From: Wuchereria bancrofti
Lineage: Eukaryota; Nematoda; Chromadorea; Rhabditida; Onchocercidae
Assembly (NCBI GenBank): GCA_005281725.1
Contig: SSBO01000003.1
Location: 1,077,396-1,141,395, forward strand
Length of the DNA stretch: 64,000 bases
Direction of reading: 5' to 3'
The notes below the pieces were generated by a model. That model searched no databases, had not been told where the DNA came from, and saw only the letters and a list, made by a program, of their open reading frames with translations. Numbering within the stretch: the first letter of the stretch is position 1; each line of letters starts with the position of its first letter. A program made the translations under genes and the position numbers. Shown here piece after piece: positions 11,909-23,896 of the stretch.

Positions 11909-14469
11909 TCATCGAAGTGTCAACTGCATCTGATTGAATGTTTTGGAATATAAATGCTGAATCAATGCAGAGTTGTTTTCATTGACTTCAGGTGATGAGT
12001 ATGGTGGTGAAGATGCATTTGAACTGGTGGTATGCCTGTAACAAAAATTGCCCGTGGGAATATGCTAACACTGAACGTCTTAGAAGATCAGTTATGTGTT
12101 TTAATTAATTAATTAATTAATCAATTTACAAAGCAACATAAGTTGAATGTTCTGTTATTGTTTTATCTTCCTGTTCTTATCGAGTGCTTTATCAAAGGAT
12201 TTTTTAGTAAAACAATGAATGTGATAGTAATAAATATGATGATTTTATATTCAATGGAATTATTGTAATTTGTTTACTCAATTACTCAGCTATGTGTTTG
12301 AATTAATTAATCAATTTATAAAGCAGCATAGGATGAATGTTAGTTACAAATTGACAACAATAAAAAAAAAAAAAAAAAAAGAAAATTGATAAGAGAGAAA
12401 AAGCAATAAACCTGAGCAAAATAGCATTTTTATCATTACGTTTATCTTTGGCTCGACGATTTTGAAACCATGTTTTTACTTGACTCTCATTTAGACCTAA
12501 TGATCGAGCAATCAACAATCGTCTACTTCGTGGCATGTATTGATCTGTGAGGTATTCCTGAATGAATGAAATAAATCGAAATTCTATAATTTTTTTCAAC
12601 AAATTTATAAACATATCTTCACAAATTGTTTTTGAAAGCTTTTTGTTTTTGTCTTCTTTTTTTTTAATGAAACAGTGCTTTTTTCAAAGCTAAACTAATT
12701 ACTATTTCTATATGAAAATTCTTTCAATTTCAAATTAATTCTTTCTTTTGATCGTTACATTTATTGATGTATTTAAGATCGTTATAATGGTGTTATTCGT
12801 AATAATCATTATAATGATACAACTCTTTTTCATATGATAAAATTATTTGCAATGAAAAATTGCAAATATATTTTTACAAATCAGAAATGATAATTTTGCA
12901 TTTATTAACCTGTAAGACTAGTTTGAAGAAAAAGACAAAAGTAATAAGTTAACATTATGTAGAGGTTCCATATGCCTTAGATATCTTTTGAGAGCAATTG
13001 TTAATCTTTCTCAAATTCTTCTTTTTTTAATTTTGGGACTTTTTTATGTTTAAAATGACATCTGGATAGCAAATGTTGATTTTTGTTCGTATCATTCATT
13101 CCAATAACCGATAGAATAATAATGAGGATTGAACATAAATACATATAATTAACATATAGCCATTAGCTTAACTGTATAATAATTTAGTTTTAAATGTATG
13201 TATGTGTCTGCACGGAGTAATTTTTTACGTATATATTACTAAAATTCAAAAATTAGCAGATTAACTAATTCAAAAAAAAAAAAAAAAATTAGCAGAGAAA
13301 CTAACAGGAAAAATGCAATTAACCTTTTCCAATGTATCTGCCTGCACAGATGTAAAAGTTGTCCGTTGTCGTCGCCTTGTTGTTGAAGTGACATTAACAG
13401 ATCCCAATGATTTGTCGAGATTTTCTGTTATGTATGTAGTTGCATCATTACTATAACCAAAAATTTCATGTAATTTTACAAAAAAAAAAAAAAAAAAATC
13501 ATTACAGTTTAAAGCAAATGATAATATTAAAGTTTAATGAATATTTCTAAAAGAAAATTGCTGAAAATTGAATAGCAAGTAAAGAGAAATATTAAATCAC
13601 CGTTATTTGCAAAATTTCTTCTTACCAAATGCATCTTGTTGACTATTAGCTATGAAATAAATGAAATGAATCAATAGAATTTCAATTTGCTGATTTTTCT
13701 AAATAATACATTTTAAAATTCATTTTTTCTTTTCAGTTATAGAAGCATAATAAAATGTAATGTTTTAATGCTATGATCGAAAAGGCAAAAATTTTTAAAC
13801 AAAGTCACATATATATGTCATTCCTTCATCTTTTTCCCAAATGTCATCTGTTATTGCGACTATTCAATTTTCATATTCCCTTAAGACCTTTTTTTTTTTG
13901 CATGCAATTTAAAACACGAATAAGTGAACCAAATGATATAATATGATAGATGTCATTTTCATTTGGCAAATTAAAGAGATGCGACAAACATATGTTGCGT
14001 TAGATGAGACAGGTGTTCATTAGCAAATAAATTAACTATTTATGATACTTGTCAAGAAATCACTGCAAAATTTCTTCGAATAATGCCATTATTGTTTGCT
14101 TTTCTCACTAGAGAAATGATATGTGATCAGTTTGAAATTTCAAAAAACTACTTTTTGAAATAGTCATATAGACACTAATGATGATGATATAATATTAACA
14201 ATAATCTTTGTTAGGCAGTGAATTTCAGAAGAAATTGGATATTTAATGAACGGTGCATTCCTTTGATAGTAAGAAAGATAAATGGTAATAATTATCATGA
14301 TTATGAATGATAACAACAATAAAAGCAAAAGGGTTAATAATAATAATAATAATAATGACAATTCAAATAACAATGACCTTGTCGTATTATTGATAGTTTG
14401 ATTAGCAAGTCGTAGATATGGTTTGAATGCCGAAAATGACGGATGACCAATTGTTATTGACGTTGCCAT
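11909..14469 (-). CDS. Homeodomain transcription factor, rough-like
   Basis: Five exons join in phase to 160 residues: 14378-14469, 13626-13642, 13324-13424, 12412-12557 and 11909-12035. The start is the ATG at 14469. The homeodomain is residues about 53-112. It opens with RRRQRTTF, has L16, an aromatic Y20 (normally F), and helix 3 QVKTWFQNRRAKDKR with W48, F49, Q50, N51 and R53. The RRQRTTF opening and the uncommon RRAKDKR ending recall Drosophila rough; that assignment is from memory and moderate. Exon 2 would be only 17 nt, required by phase on both sides. An intron splits the homeodomain between positions 18 and 19. The Ser/Pro/Asn-rich tail ends FNQMQLTLR at a stop at 11909-11911. Other ANTP-class families such as NK-like remain possible. 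Confidence 0.8.
12090..12342. repeat. Dispersed duplication inside the last homeobox intron
   Basis: Bases 12090-12150 and 12291-12342 are diverged copies of tatgtgtt, an AATT repeat, then tcaatttayaaagcarcata. They differ by a few substitutions and by the number of AATT units. Both lie in the intron 12036-12411. Confidence 0.7.
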
Positions 14470-14607
14470 TAGTATAATCTGCCAAATAGTTATATATTAT
14501 GGATGCTTTCCTTATGCAATAATATCCTAAAATATTTGCAGAAAGTTAAGAAATGAACTTAGGAATTCACTAATTAGTACAGGCTATATTTTCAATAATG
14601 ATGTGAC
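14470..14607. promoter_or_regulatory. Region immediately upstream of the homeobox start codon
   Basis: This short segment separates the homeobox ATG (14469) from a long TTA/TTG microsatellite. It is the natural place for the proximal promoter or a trans-splice acceptor, but no specific element can be named. Inferred from position only. Confidence 0.3.
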
Positions 14608-14822
14608 TTATTATTATTATTGTTATTATTATTATTATTACTATTACTATTGTTATTATTGTTATTATTATTATTATTATTACTATTACTATTGTTATTA
14701 TTGTTATTATTTTGTTATTATTACTATTACTATTGTTATTATTATTATTTTGTTATTATTATTACTATTGTTATTATTATCGTTAGTACTATCATTATGA
14801 TTATTATTATTATTATAATAAC
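14608..14822. repeat. Compound trinucleotide microsatellite (TTA/TTG/CTA)n
   Basis: About 215 bp consist almost only of TTA units interrupted by TTG, CTA and TTTTG. The internal pattern is itself partly repeated (ctattactattgttattatt recurs). It starts about 140 bp upstream of the homeobox start codon. Open frames across it encode only poly-Tyr or poly-Leu/Ile and are not genes. Confidence 0.95.
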
Positions 14823-16071
14823 ATCTCTCAATCAATGAAGTTTATATTGTCAAAAGAAATTTATAAAATAAAACGGTTGCAAAAGAGGTTTGTTTAAATT
14901 CCATTTGCTAACAATTAAAAATACTGTATTTGATAAAGTGGCGTGTATGTGAGATGACTGAGAGGTGCTGTTATCAGCAGGAAAAGAAAAGTATTAACAC
15001 TTTTTCATTTTTTGATTAGATTGTATTCATTTATACAATTTTTCATTACATCACTATTGCACTTATTCTGTCTCAAAGCGCTCGTACAATCAAGCGCTGT
15101 TGGAGAATTAGACTGAATAATTGAGTTAATCCTTCATTCATTATTGCTCTTTCACATTATCATTTTATATTGTCAAAAGAAATTTATAAAATGAAATGGT
15201 TGCAACAAAAAAAGAAAAAAAAAAGGTTTTTTAAAATTCAAAAATAGAGCTGTTTATGAGAAATATTTTGATCATCGAATATGCATCATTCATCTGTATG
15301 AAATAGAAAATTGCATAATAAAATTTAAAATGCTTTCTTGTGATGGATGAAAAACGATCATCTTAAACATATAACTCTCCTATTACATTAATTTATCAAT
15401 ATGACAAATGATGAATTGCTGAAAATTATAAAAATGTAACAAAATGCATCAATAAATCAGCCAATTTATTAATTTATCAAAATCCTTCTTTTTTTTTTAA
15501 TTAAAAAATAAATATTTTAAATTTACTAATAAATAAGACAAAGATAAAATTAGTGAATTTTACATTGCACTAAGTTAACAACCAAATATTAGTCTGCTAA
15601 ATATCAAACTATGATGAATTCAAAAAGGAAAAAACAATAAGTGAACTAAAGAGTAGGGTGACATTTGTTTGTATGACACACAACAGCATTTGTTAACTTT
15701 TGAAATGTAAATACATCAGTTGCAATGTGTAGTTATTTAAGCTGAGTGCACCGTATACTCATTTGATTAGTTACATTTTAGATAATATGAAAGTGTCTAT
15801 TACTCTCTTTAATTTTTGATAGATGACTTTAAGGTAAAATTGATATAATTTAGTACAGCTTTAGCTAAAAAAATAAAACTATATTATGCAAAAACTTTTT
15901 AAAAGAAATTCATTTTTTAAATTTCCATTCAGTTACAGTCAAGCAGCAACTTATGACTAAACAATTATATTATCATATAATAAGATTAATCAGTTTCACT
16001 GAATAGATGTAACTATAGTTACTGGCATAAACAAATTTTTGAGATATCATAACAGTCACTGATATCATTTG

Positions 16072-16117
<46 letters not shown>

Positions 16118-19100
16118 AAGTTCTAGCGTCAAGAATGATAAGTTAATCTGAGACTGGATAAATTTGTAGAATTAATTAAAAAAGAAATGTAACATAACTT
16201 ATTTTAGTCTGATTTTGAACAAAACTATATGAATCGAAATTTTATTAACGCTTTTAACTAATCGATAGCAACTTTATAAAAACCTAATGTTTTTGGTAAA
16301 TACTGGAAAAGGAAATGTTTCATTATTACGATTGAATTATCCGATCAATTTATGGTTAATTCATAGACAACAAATGTTCAGGTGGTGCCGGATCTTAATT
16401 CTGAACAATAAACAACAACTTAAAATCAGCAAAATTAAAATTTCGATGAGAACTCATAACAATTCGATGATGTTATGAGTAAACAGTTATTTGATCATTT
16501 GTCACAGAATATTCCTCAACTGGTGGTATCATTGATGCTCTTACTTAACATGACTAAGCTTAATTAAATTAAATTGAAAAAGGAGCAAGCAGTAAAGTTA
16601 ATTTGACCATACAAATGTTCTATCTTCCATTTTCAACCTTCAAAGAACATTTTTCATCTATTGATTTTTATTTTTTGATAGTAACATTATTTCTCTCTTA
16701 ATACTATCATTAATTAATTATTTTAGTTTCATAAACGATTCTAATAAAAAAAAAAAAAAAACAAAAGCCATAAGATTGGTGAGTGGGCTTAAAATGACTG
16801 AATAATCTTTCTGGTCATTTGCTCCATTTATAATTGCAATGATGGTAGAAGAGAAATAGTTGTATAGATAGATGTTATCAAATGAGTGAAAATGAAAAAA
16901 GAGAAAAGATCAATGATCTGCAATAATCTACGAAAGAGACAGAAAGGTTAAATCTCTTCAAATTCAAATCAACTCATTTGTTGAGGACAATAGATTGAGA
17001 AGAATATGAAAGAACAAAAAGAAGTGACATTGATTGCAAATGGGTTGCTATGTAAACAAAAGTAAGAGGATAAACCGTTGAAAATTAAATATGAGCTTAA
17101 GTAATTAAATATTTAGTCAACAAAATTTATAGATTCTTTTTTTTTTTTTTTTCAATGACTGTCAAATGACTGTACAACATCGTTTCAACTTTTGTAGTAA
17201 TGGAAGAGAAACATATTGTTGTGATACTGTGGAATGTGAACTATAAATAAAGTATTGAAATATAGAACAAAAACAAATTAGCACTTCAATCGATATTATG
17301 ATTCATCGATATTATGCGATTATTAACATTTTGTCAATTCGGAAGGTTAGCAATGTTTATCAAATGGATTTATGATTATATAATTTCACAAAAATGAAAC
17401 AAAGCTTTGTCAAGAAGAGATAATAAAGTAACAAATAATAAATTATTCATTCAATTTGCAAAAAGAAAAAAAAAATTAAATGTGTGCTTTTCAGTTCAAA
17501 AATGGCGCAATTAAATTCCAAAGTGTTTATGTATGCACAATGAATAACAAAAAATGAATTATTTATTTATCTTCAAAACTTACAATATTCGTTCAGTCAT
17601 TTCCACTTTTAATACTTTTAATTTGTTAAATGATATTTTGGTAACTCGACAAAACTTAAGAAATTTTCAAGAACGGCAAATTTTATGAACCGTTTTGGTA
17701 GAGGATTAACTCAATGATTTTCTCATCAATATTTACCATTACGTTGATTTTTCAGTAGAACTTTTTTTTGAACAAGTATGGAAAGTCAACAATTATCAGT
17801 ATAATGTGTCATCTCATGATGACAGGTTCTATCCTAACAGGTTCTGTCCTTTCATAGTATTCAACTGTAAACAGTTTGAAGCGTAATTTTTTTTTTTTTT
17901 AACAAAAAGAATGATAAAAATATATGCTTAATCTTTTAGAAAGATAAGAAATAAAGGAAATGTAATTTTTAAGATAAAATTTATGCACGCTTAATTCAAA
18001 TTAGATACGATTAGCTGAGATTATCTGTATATGACAGATTAACGAAACTGGTTTTAGCAACATTTCAATCTATTGAAATTGTGATAATTTGAAGAGTACA
18101 GTAGAATGGAATGATTAATGCAGTATGACACAATTTTTGAAATATTGTAACACTGTTTAGGCATTAGAAATCTCCTGGATAAATTTAATATGCTGGACAA
18201 ATGATTCAAAAAATGAGAGAAAAAGGAAATATTACTTCCTTTCATCATTTAGAATAAAATGAATCAATTAAATTGAACTCCTTTGACACTTTTAAAAAAA
18301 TGCAAGCAAACGCACATCTCTCATTTTAGTTGACTCACACACAAAATGTACTGCAAAAATCTGAACATTCATAAAAATAATGGAACTTTTCTAAAGAAAA
18401 TCACTCTTTCAAGAAATGTAATGTTTTTGGAAAAATAGCTACTATCAATTTAGGATAAAATAAATCAGTCTAACTTAAAAAGGAATAAAAATGTGAATAA
18501 TTACATAAAAAATTGAAATTGAAATGAAGAAAAAAGGCAATATCATTTCCAAAAAAGAATCACTGTGACATTTTAAGGAATTAATTTAAAAAAGCTACAA
18601 TAAAATTATCAAAACAAAAGTACTTATTTTTAATTGAAATTATACTGAATCATTTAAGAAGGAAATAAATATTCAGCTTCACTTCTTGCTTTTAAAAGAT
18701 AAAGAAATACTAACTGATATGTAAAAAAAAAAAAAAAAACACCGTCTTATGAGAAAAATTACTTTTGAGTAATTTTTGAACAAAATATTTATCGATGGTT
18801 TTACAAAATGCTGCTTAATAAATTAGTAACTTAATACATTTCTTGTCGTTTTATTATGATGGAATTATGCCTTACAAAAGTATCATTAATTAATTAATTA
18901 ATTTCCTTAAGTGAATCATACCATGTCTCCTTTTCATTTTTGCTTTTGTAGTTCTTAAAAATCTACCAATGCCATTTTTAGAATAGACTCATAAACAAAA
19001 CTCAATAGAATTCAAGTATTTAAAGCTTAATTTTTAACCTCTTGGTAAATCAATTTTAATTCTCTTAAATTTAATTTTAATATGAAATAAACCTTCCAGT

Positions 19101-19830
19101 AATGGAGGTTAAAAAAAAAATTTGATAGCACAAGAAATACTGATACTACATTTACTACACTGAAATGAATCAAAATGACTCAGGAAATGCAATTTCACTT
19201 TTAAGCAGGAAGTGCGGTAAATTGGATGCAAAATAGTTGTTTTGCAAAATAAGTGAAAAGTTGTTAAGGAAAAATTTTCATACATATAATTTCGTCATCC
19301 GATGAGATTATCTGGAAAAAATGCATGCAGCAAAAAATATTTTTCAGTAAAATCAAAAAAGTAAAAGTACACTGCTATACGTAACTGATTTATGATGCAT
19401 ACATTTGAATATTTTGAGTTTGAATTTTAGTACACGTTGCTACGTGTTTGTGTAGAAGACTGACGTAAAACTACGAAAACCATTTGTAAATCTTAGAATA
19501 GAATACAATAAATGCGTATGTTACATGAATTTATTTTTGCATTAAATTTAATTTAAAACATTAAATTCGTATAAAATGAGAAGAAATATGACAGGACAAA
19601 ATGTGTTACTAATGATTGTTTTAATTCGTATTAGTGTAATTGTGTTAGGCCTTTTAAAATAAATCCAGTTGATAGGCCCTTCTGGTATGACGTAAGAAAA
19701 CACTTATCGAGAATGAATTACTCTCTGAATGTGTCTATTTATTTATTGTTTACTTCGTAATATATGAATTTACTCATTTATTGATTCTTCTCTGATTGCA
19801 TTGTGATAACGATTACAAACATTGTCATTG
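14823..19830. other. AT-rich non-coding stretch, no gene recognised
   Basis: About 5 kb without an exon I can support on either strand. It contains poly-A/T tracts, a TTA array at 16072-16119, and a roughly 40-bp near-duplicate (14841-14880 and 15164-15206, starting tttatattgtcaaaagaaat). Its position upstream of the homeobox gene makes cis-regulatory content plausible, but nothing in the sequence proves it. Confidence 0.6.
16072..16119. repeat. TTA microsatellite
   Basis: A run of about sixteen TTA/TCA triplets in non-coding sequence. Confidence 0.9.
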
Positions 19831-19980
19831 TCACATTATCACTGATAAACAAATTATAGCGAATTAATTTAAAGATTCCATCACATTATCACTGATAAAC
19901 AAATTGTAGTGAATTAATTTAAAAATTCCATCACATTATCACTGATAAACAAATTGCAGTGAATTAATTTAACAGTCCTA
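19831..19980. repeat. Tandem repeat, 50-bp unit x3
   Basis: Three adjacent 50-bp copies begin tcacattatcactgataaac at 19831, 19881 and 19931. They differ at a few positions (attatagc, attgtagt, attgcagt). They are contiguous with no unique spacers, so this is a small satellite and not a CRISPR array. Confidence 0.9.
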
Positions 19981-21490
19981 TCAGCTGAATAATTATTTGT
20001 TTAAGTTTCTTACTAGCGCTCATTAAATGATTTGTAGAAAATACCAACAAAAGGCGTACAATGCAACCGCAAAAAGAACACTTTTTGTTCAATTTACTCA
20101 AAGCGCTCAGAATTGAAATAATAGTTTCTTCCAAATAGGATAAAAGTAATTCTTGAAATATGCAATTTATTGGTTTAAGGTGAAGTGAAAATAAAGATAA
20201 ACCAGGTGTAAGTAATCGTTTCTCTATTGCAGATACAATCAAACAGCTTTATTATGAAGTATTTGCAAGCACAGGTAGTCCAAGAAAAAAAAAAGTTGTT
20301 TGCATTAAAAATAGCTGACAGGTGTAAGTTAATCATTTCACAGTGGACACTTGAAACATATTGGTCAAAGAAAGATAAATCATCTGTGCGAAAAATTTTT
20401 CCTTCTCATAAAGGTAAACAGTAATTGAGTGCTTTTTGATAAAATGTTGACATTTTGTGCAAATGATGCATTTCGTTTACTCGTTTTGTATAACTTACAG
20501 ATTTGAGCTTTCATTTCCACTCCTAATTTAAGTTTACTTTAAATTACCTCTAATGATGGCTCCTAATTCATATTTTCTCGAGTAGAAAGCCTAATTAATA
20601 TGCTAATTGTATTTTCATGTTAATTTGTTAAATTCTACTCAGTTCTCCACAAAATAATTTTGTTGAAAAAAAAAAAATTGTCATCTATTCTCTGTAAATA
20701 TATGGTTTTAATTTATTTTTGACTTAGCATTAAAACATTTTATTTTAACAATTAATCTTCAACCTAATATTTTCAATTAGCCCATTGTGATCCCATCTTT
20801 CAGATGTCTCGCATAGAAGTTTAAAATTTTCTGCTAAAAAGTGATGTCAAGTATAAAAAGGCAAAACTTGCAAGCAGCAAGCACAAAGTTAAGATAATTA
20901 AAAGTATTCTTTCTCTGCACACTTCTCCAATAACACTGCCATCTTACACTAACTAATTACTACGATAAATGACTTCTATCAAAGCAAAATTTTAATAAAG
21001 CAAATTCTTGTTCTAATTGTAACGATCTGCAAAATTATAAACTTAAATTTATAAAAAAAAAAAAAAAAGCTGCCTCGATTTTCATGTTTGGGAATAATAC
21101 TCAAAAACTAATTAAATTCCAATTAGAACTTACTACTCAATATTATAGCAATATCATAACCGTCCTTTTCTAATTCTAATAAACGTAGACCGGAGGAACA
21201 AAAGTTGAATTACTGTTCAAAGGGAAATAAAAATTATGAGTAATACAGTCAAAAAATTCCCCCTCTCTCTCTCTCCCTCTCTCTCGATATTCAATGGCTA
21301 TCTTTTTCTTTTCTCTTTTTTCCGATTATTGGAATGATGTGACAATAAGAAAAGAGAAATGAGATAATAAAAGAAATTGCATATTTCCTCCCGCCAAGAA
21401 CAAAACAGGACATCTGTATTCCTCATGGATACAAAGACAAAAGTTTTCTTTTTTTCCAAAAAAAAAGAAAAGATTTGCAGAAAATGAAAT

Positions 21491-21812
21491 AGAAATAGCA
21501 ATAATAGTAAAAAAGAATGAAGGAAGTATGTTAGAGAAGAATTGAAAAGAAAACTGAAGAAAGTGAAATGAAGTGAAATTCCTTTCCTATTCATTTGCTA
21601 AATTTGAAAAGGTGTTAGATGATCAAAGGACCACGAAAGGATGGGNNNNNNNNNNNNAGAAATAGCAATAATAGTAAAAAAGAATGAAGGAAGTATGTTA
21701 GAGAAGAATTGAAAAGAAAACTGAAGAAAGTGAAATGAAGTGAAATTCCTTTCCTATTCATTTGCTAAATTTGAAAAGGTGTTAGATGATCAAAGGACCA
21801 CGAAAGGATGGG
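21491..21812. repeat. Direct duplication of 155 bp flanking a 12-N gap (probable assembly artefact)
   Basis: Bases 21491-21645 and 21658-21812 read the same and abut the N run at 21646-21657. Like the duplication at 302-618, this looks like a contig overlap that was scaffolded rather than merged. Confidence 0.85.
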
Positions 21813-22131
21813 ATGAAGCAAAGAGGATTTCAAAAGTTAGGCAGTGAAAAGTAGAATATATATATATATATATGAATAGGACTAAGAAGCAATTACTTTT
21901 TAAGACATTTTCTAAAAAAGCAAGATTAGAAAAAATTTGATCAAATAAAATTGAAGAGAAAATGAATGCCATTTTCTATTTTGTTGCTGCTATTGCTGTT
22001 GCTATTGAAAAGAAATTTTAAAACTGCAAGTAAATGAATATGCCTTATGGGACGACAACGACAGCAATTTTCCAATTGCACAGTGCTAAATGGCGCATAT
22101 AGATGTATTTGCCTAGGCATACTTTTAATGC

Positions 22132-22134
<3 letters not shown>

Positions 22135-22167
<33 letters not shown>
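22135..22167. repeat. Poly-A tract of 33 bases
   Basis: Uninterrupted run of A on the plus strand. Its length is likely to vary or be mis-called. It could be a retrotransposed poly-A tail, but no processed coding sequence or target-site duplication is visible beside it. Confidence 0.9.
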
Positions 22168-22169
<2 letters not shown>

Positions 22170-23806
22170 AAAGAAAATGAATGGACAGCTGAAAAGTATG
22201 ACAAGTATGTACCATAGATACAACGGTCAGCAAAATAATCAACAATTCCTCTATTTTGACTTTTTAAAAATTAATTAATAAGATCCTTACAAATCTAATC
22301 TAATATTTCATTGACAAGTTATGAATAATAATAGAAATAAGCCAAATACTAAATTATTAATAGGATGGATTAAAATCCATCCTGTTACTACAACCTAAAC
22401 GGTCACTTACATTTACTTCAAATTTTCGATAATTTCAGACACTTATTATTAGCTCTATGAAAAGTAAATTTCTAGATGACAGAACGCATATCAGTGATAA
22501 AAAAAAAAAAAAAAAAATTAACAAATTCTAGGCTATTTTCAAAGGATCACAATTAATTATAAGGCTCCATAAAATGAAGTGGGAGGGAAATAAGACTACT
22601 TACTCATCCTAATTATATTCTTTCTTTATTTAACAAACAGATATTTCAGGATGAGAAAGTGTCGAATAGACAACCTTCAAATGATTGATAATTGCAAAGA
22701 GCGTTTATTTCAAATGTTTTCGATAATGACTTCTGAAAAGGACAGATGGTCAATATATGAATAATGCTTAAAGCCTCTTACATCCTCGTCTCTCTCATTC
22801 GTCTCTTTCCTGTTAAACTCTTCTCCATCCTTTGTACATTCTAATGCATTTTAATTTTTTCCTCACGATTTGTACTTTTTTAAAGACAAGTATTATTGCT
22901 TGAACACATGCATATACAACCATTGAAATGAAAAATTCATTTCGTTTTTAGTTTGTGTCTGTAAGAAAAGCACTTTAATACCTCTCACTTTTTAGTGCTT
23001 TTGCTTGTGCTTATAAAATTAACTTCGATATGGATTGAACTGTTTTACGAAAATGGTAAACAAAAATAAAACCTCATAGCTAAATTCATTACATCAATGA
23101 AGGATTAAACTATGCGATCATTTTCAAAGCCGTAATAGATGAAAGAATAAATTAAAGAGTGGAACTTCTAGATAAATATTTCCATGATGGTACATGATCA
23201 CCAGAAATCAGAAGATATGTTGCATGTATGAAGTGCACTTGATCATCATGTTAAATCCCATCCAAATTCATTTCGAACTTCCGGAATTCTCCGGAATTTT
23301 ACTAAAACTGCAGTATAATCTAGTGAGATTCCTGGCAATTTAGAAAGTTGGAAATTCCAGGACACATTTCAAAAAATTCAACCAAAATACATCTTTCCTA
23401 TGACTCTCCTGAAGCAATTCAATATGAAAAGAATAATTTGTGTTCAATTTGTCCTTTTAACATTGATTGGGTTTTACGGCTGAATAATATTATTACTAGT
23501 ATTAAAACTGCAAGAACCTTAAAATAGCTTTTCGAAGCAATTATAAATTACTTTTATCATTTTTGAGGATCATGTTACAAGGCCTGAATACAATAAGTCT
23601 AAATGCTTCTACATCATAATGAAGATCTAGTTTCAAGAAAAATCTCAAAATTTATTTTTCCTGAAATACTGAAAAACATCATTTTAATGCAAAACAAATG
23701 ATCAGTCCTAACAAATGATGAATAAAGCGATTAAATAAGATTAAAGATTGAATAAAAATCTTCAGCACAGCAAAGTATAACATAGGCTAACTAGAAAAGT
23801 TCTATC

Positions 23807-23833
23807 TATATATATATATATATATATATATAT
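23807..23833. repeat. TA dinucleotide microsatellite
   Basis: Thirteen TA units just beyond the 3' end of the CDR-like gene. Confidence 0.9.
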
Positions 23834-23896
23834 CAAAATGCACACCAAATCCGATCAACAGTGCAGCGTATATCTAACAAACACGTGTTTGCTGCC

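Larger units (their letters stand above)
19981..23896. other. AT-rich non-coding stretch, no gene recognised
   Basis: About 3.9 kb between the 50-bp repeats and the stop codon of the CDR-like gene. It contains a CT-rich run (21259-21285), an N gap with duplicated flanks, a 33-base A run (22135-22167) and a TA tract (23807-23833). Short open frames here are low-complexity (Phe/Lys-rich) and lack splice or family support. Confidence 0.6.

Noticed and set aside
12412..13424. Engrailed or LIM-class identity for the homeodomain
   Set aside because: LNESQ recalls engrailed, but the NRRAKDKR ending and RRQRTTF start do not fit, and no LIM zinc-finger exons are present.
14603..14838. Open frames encoding long poly-Tyr/Cys or poly-Leu/Ile stretches
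   Set aside because: They are direct translations of the TTA/TTG microsatellite and have no other support.
19831..19980. Possible CRISPR-like array
   Set aside because: The 50-bp units are directly abutting with no unique spacers, and the genome is eukaryotic.
20227..20424. Plus-strand 65-codon frame in the gene-poor region
   Set aside because: Lys/Gln-rich composition is expected from AT-rich DNA; no splice partners or family resemblance.
21298..22245. Several minus-strand Phe/Leu/Ser-rich frames
   Set aside because: They come from GAAA-rich and poly-A sequence; the composition is explained by the repeats and one frame lies beside an assembly duplication.
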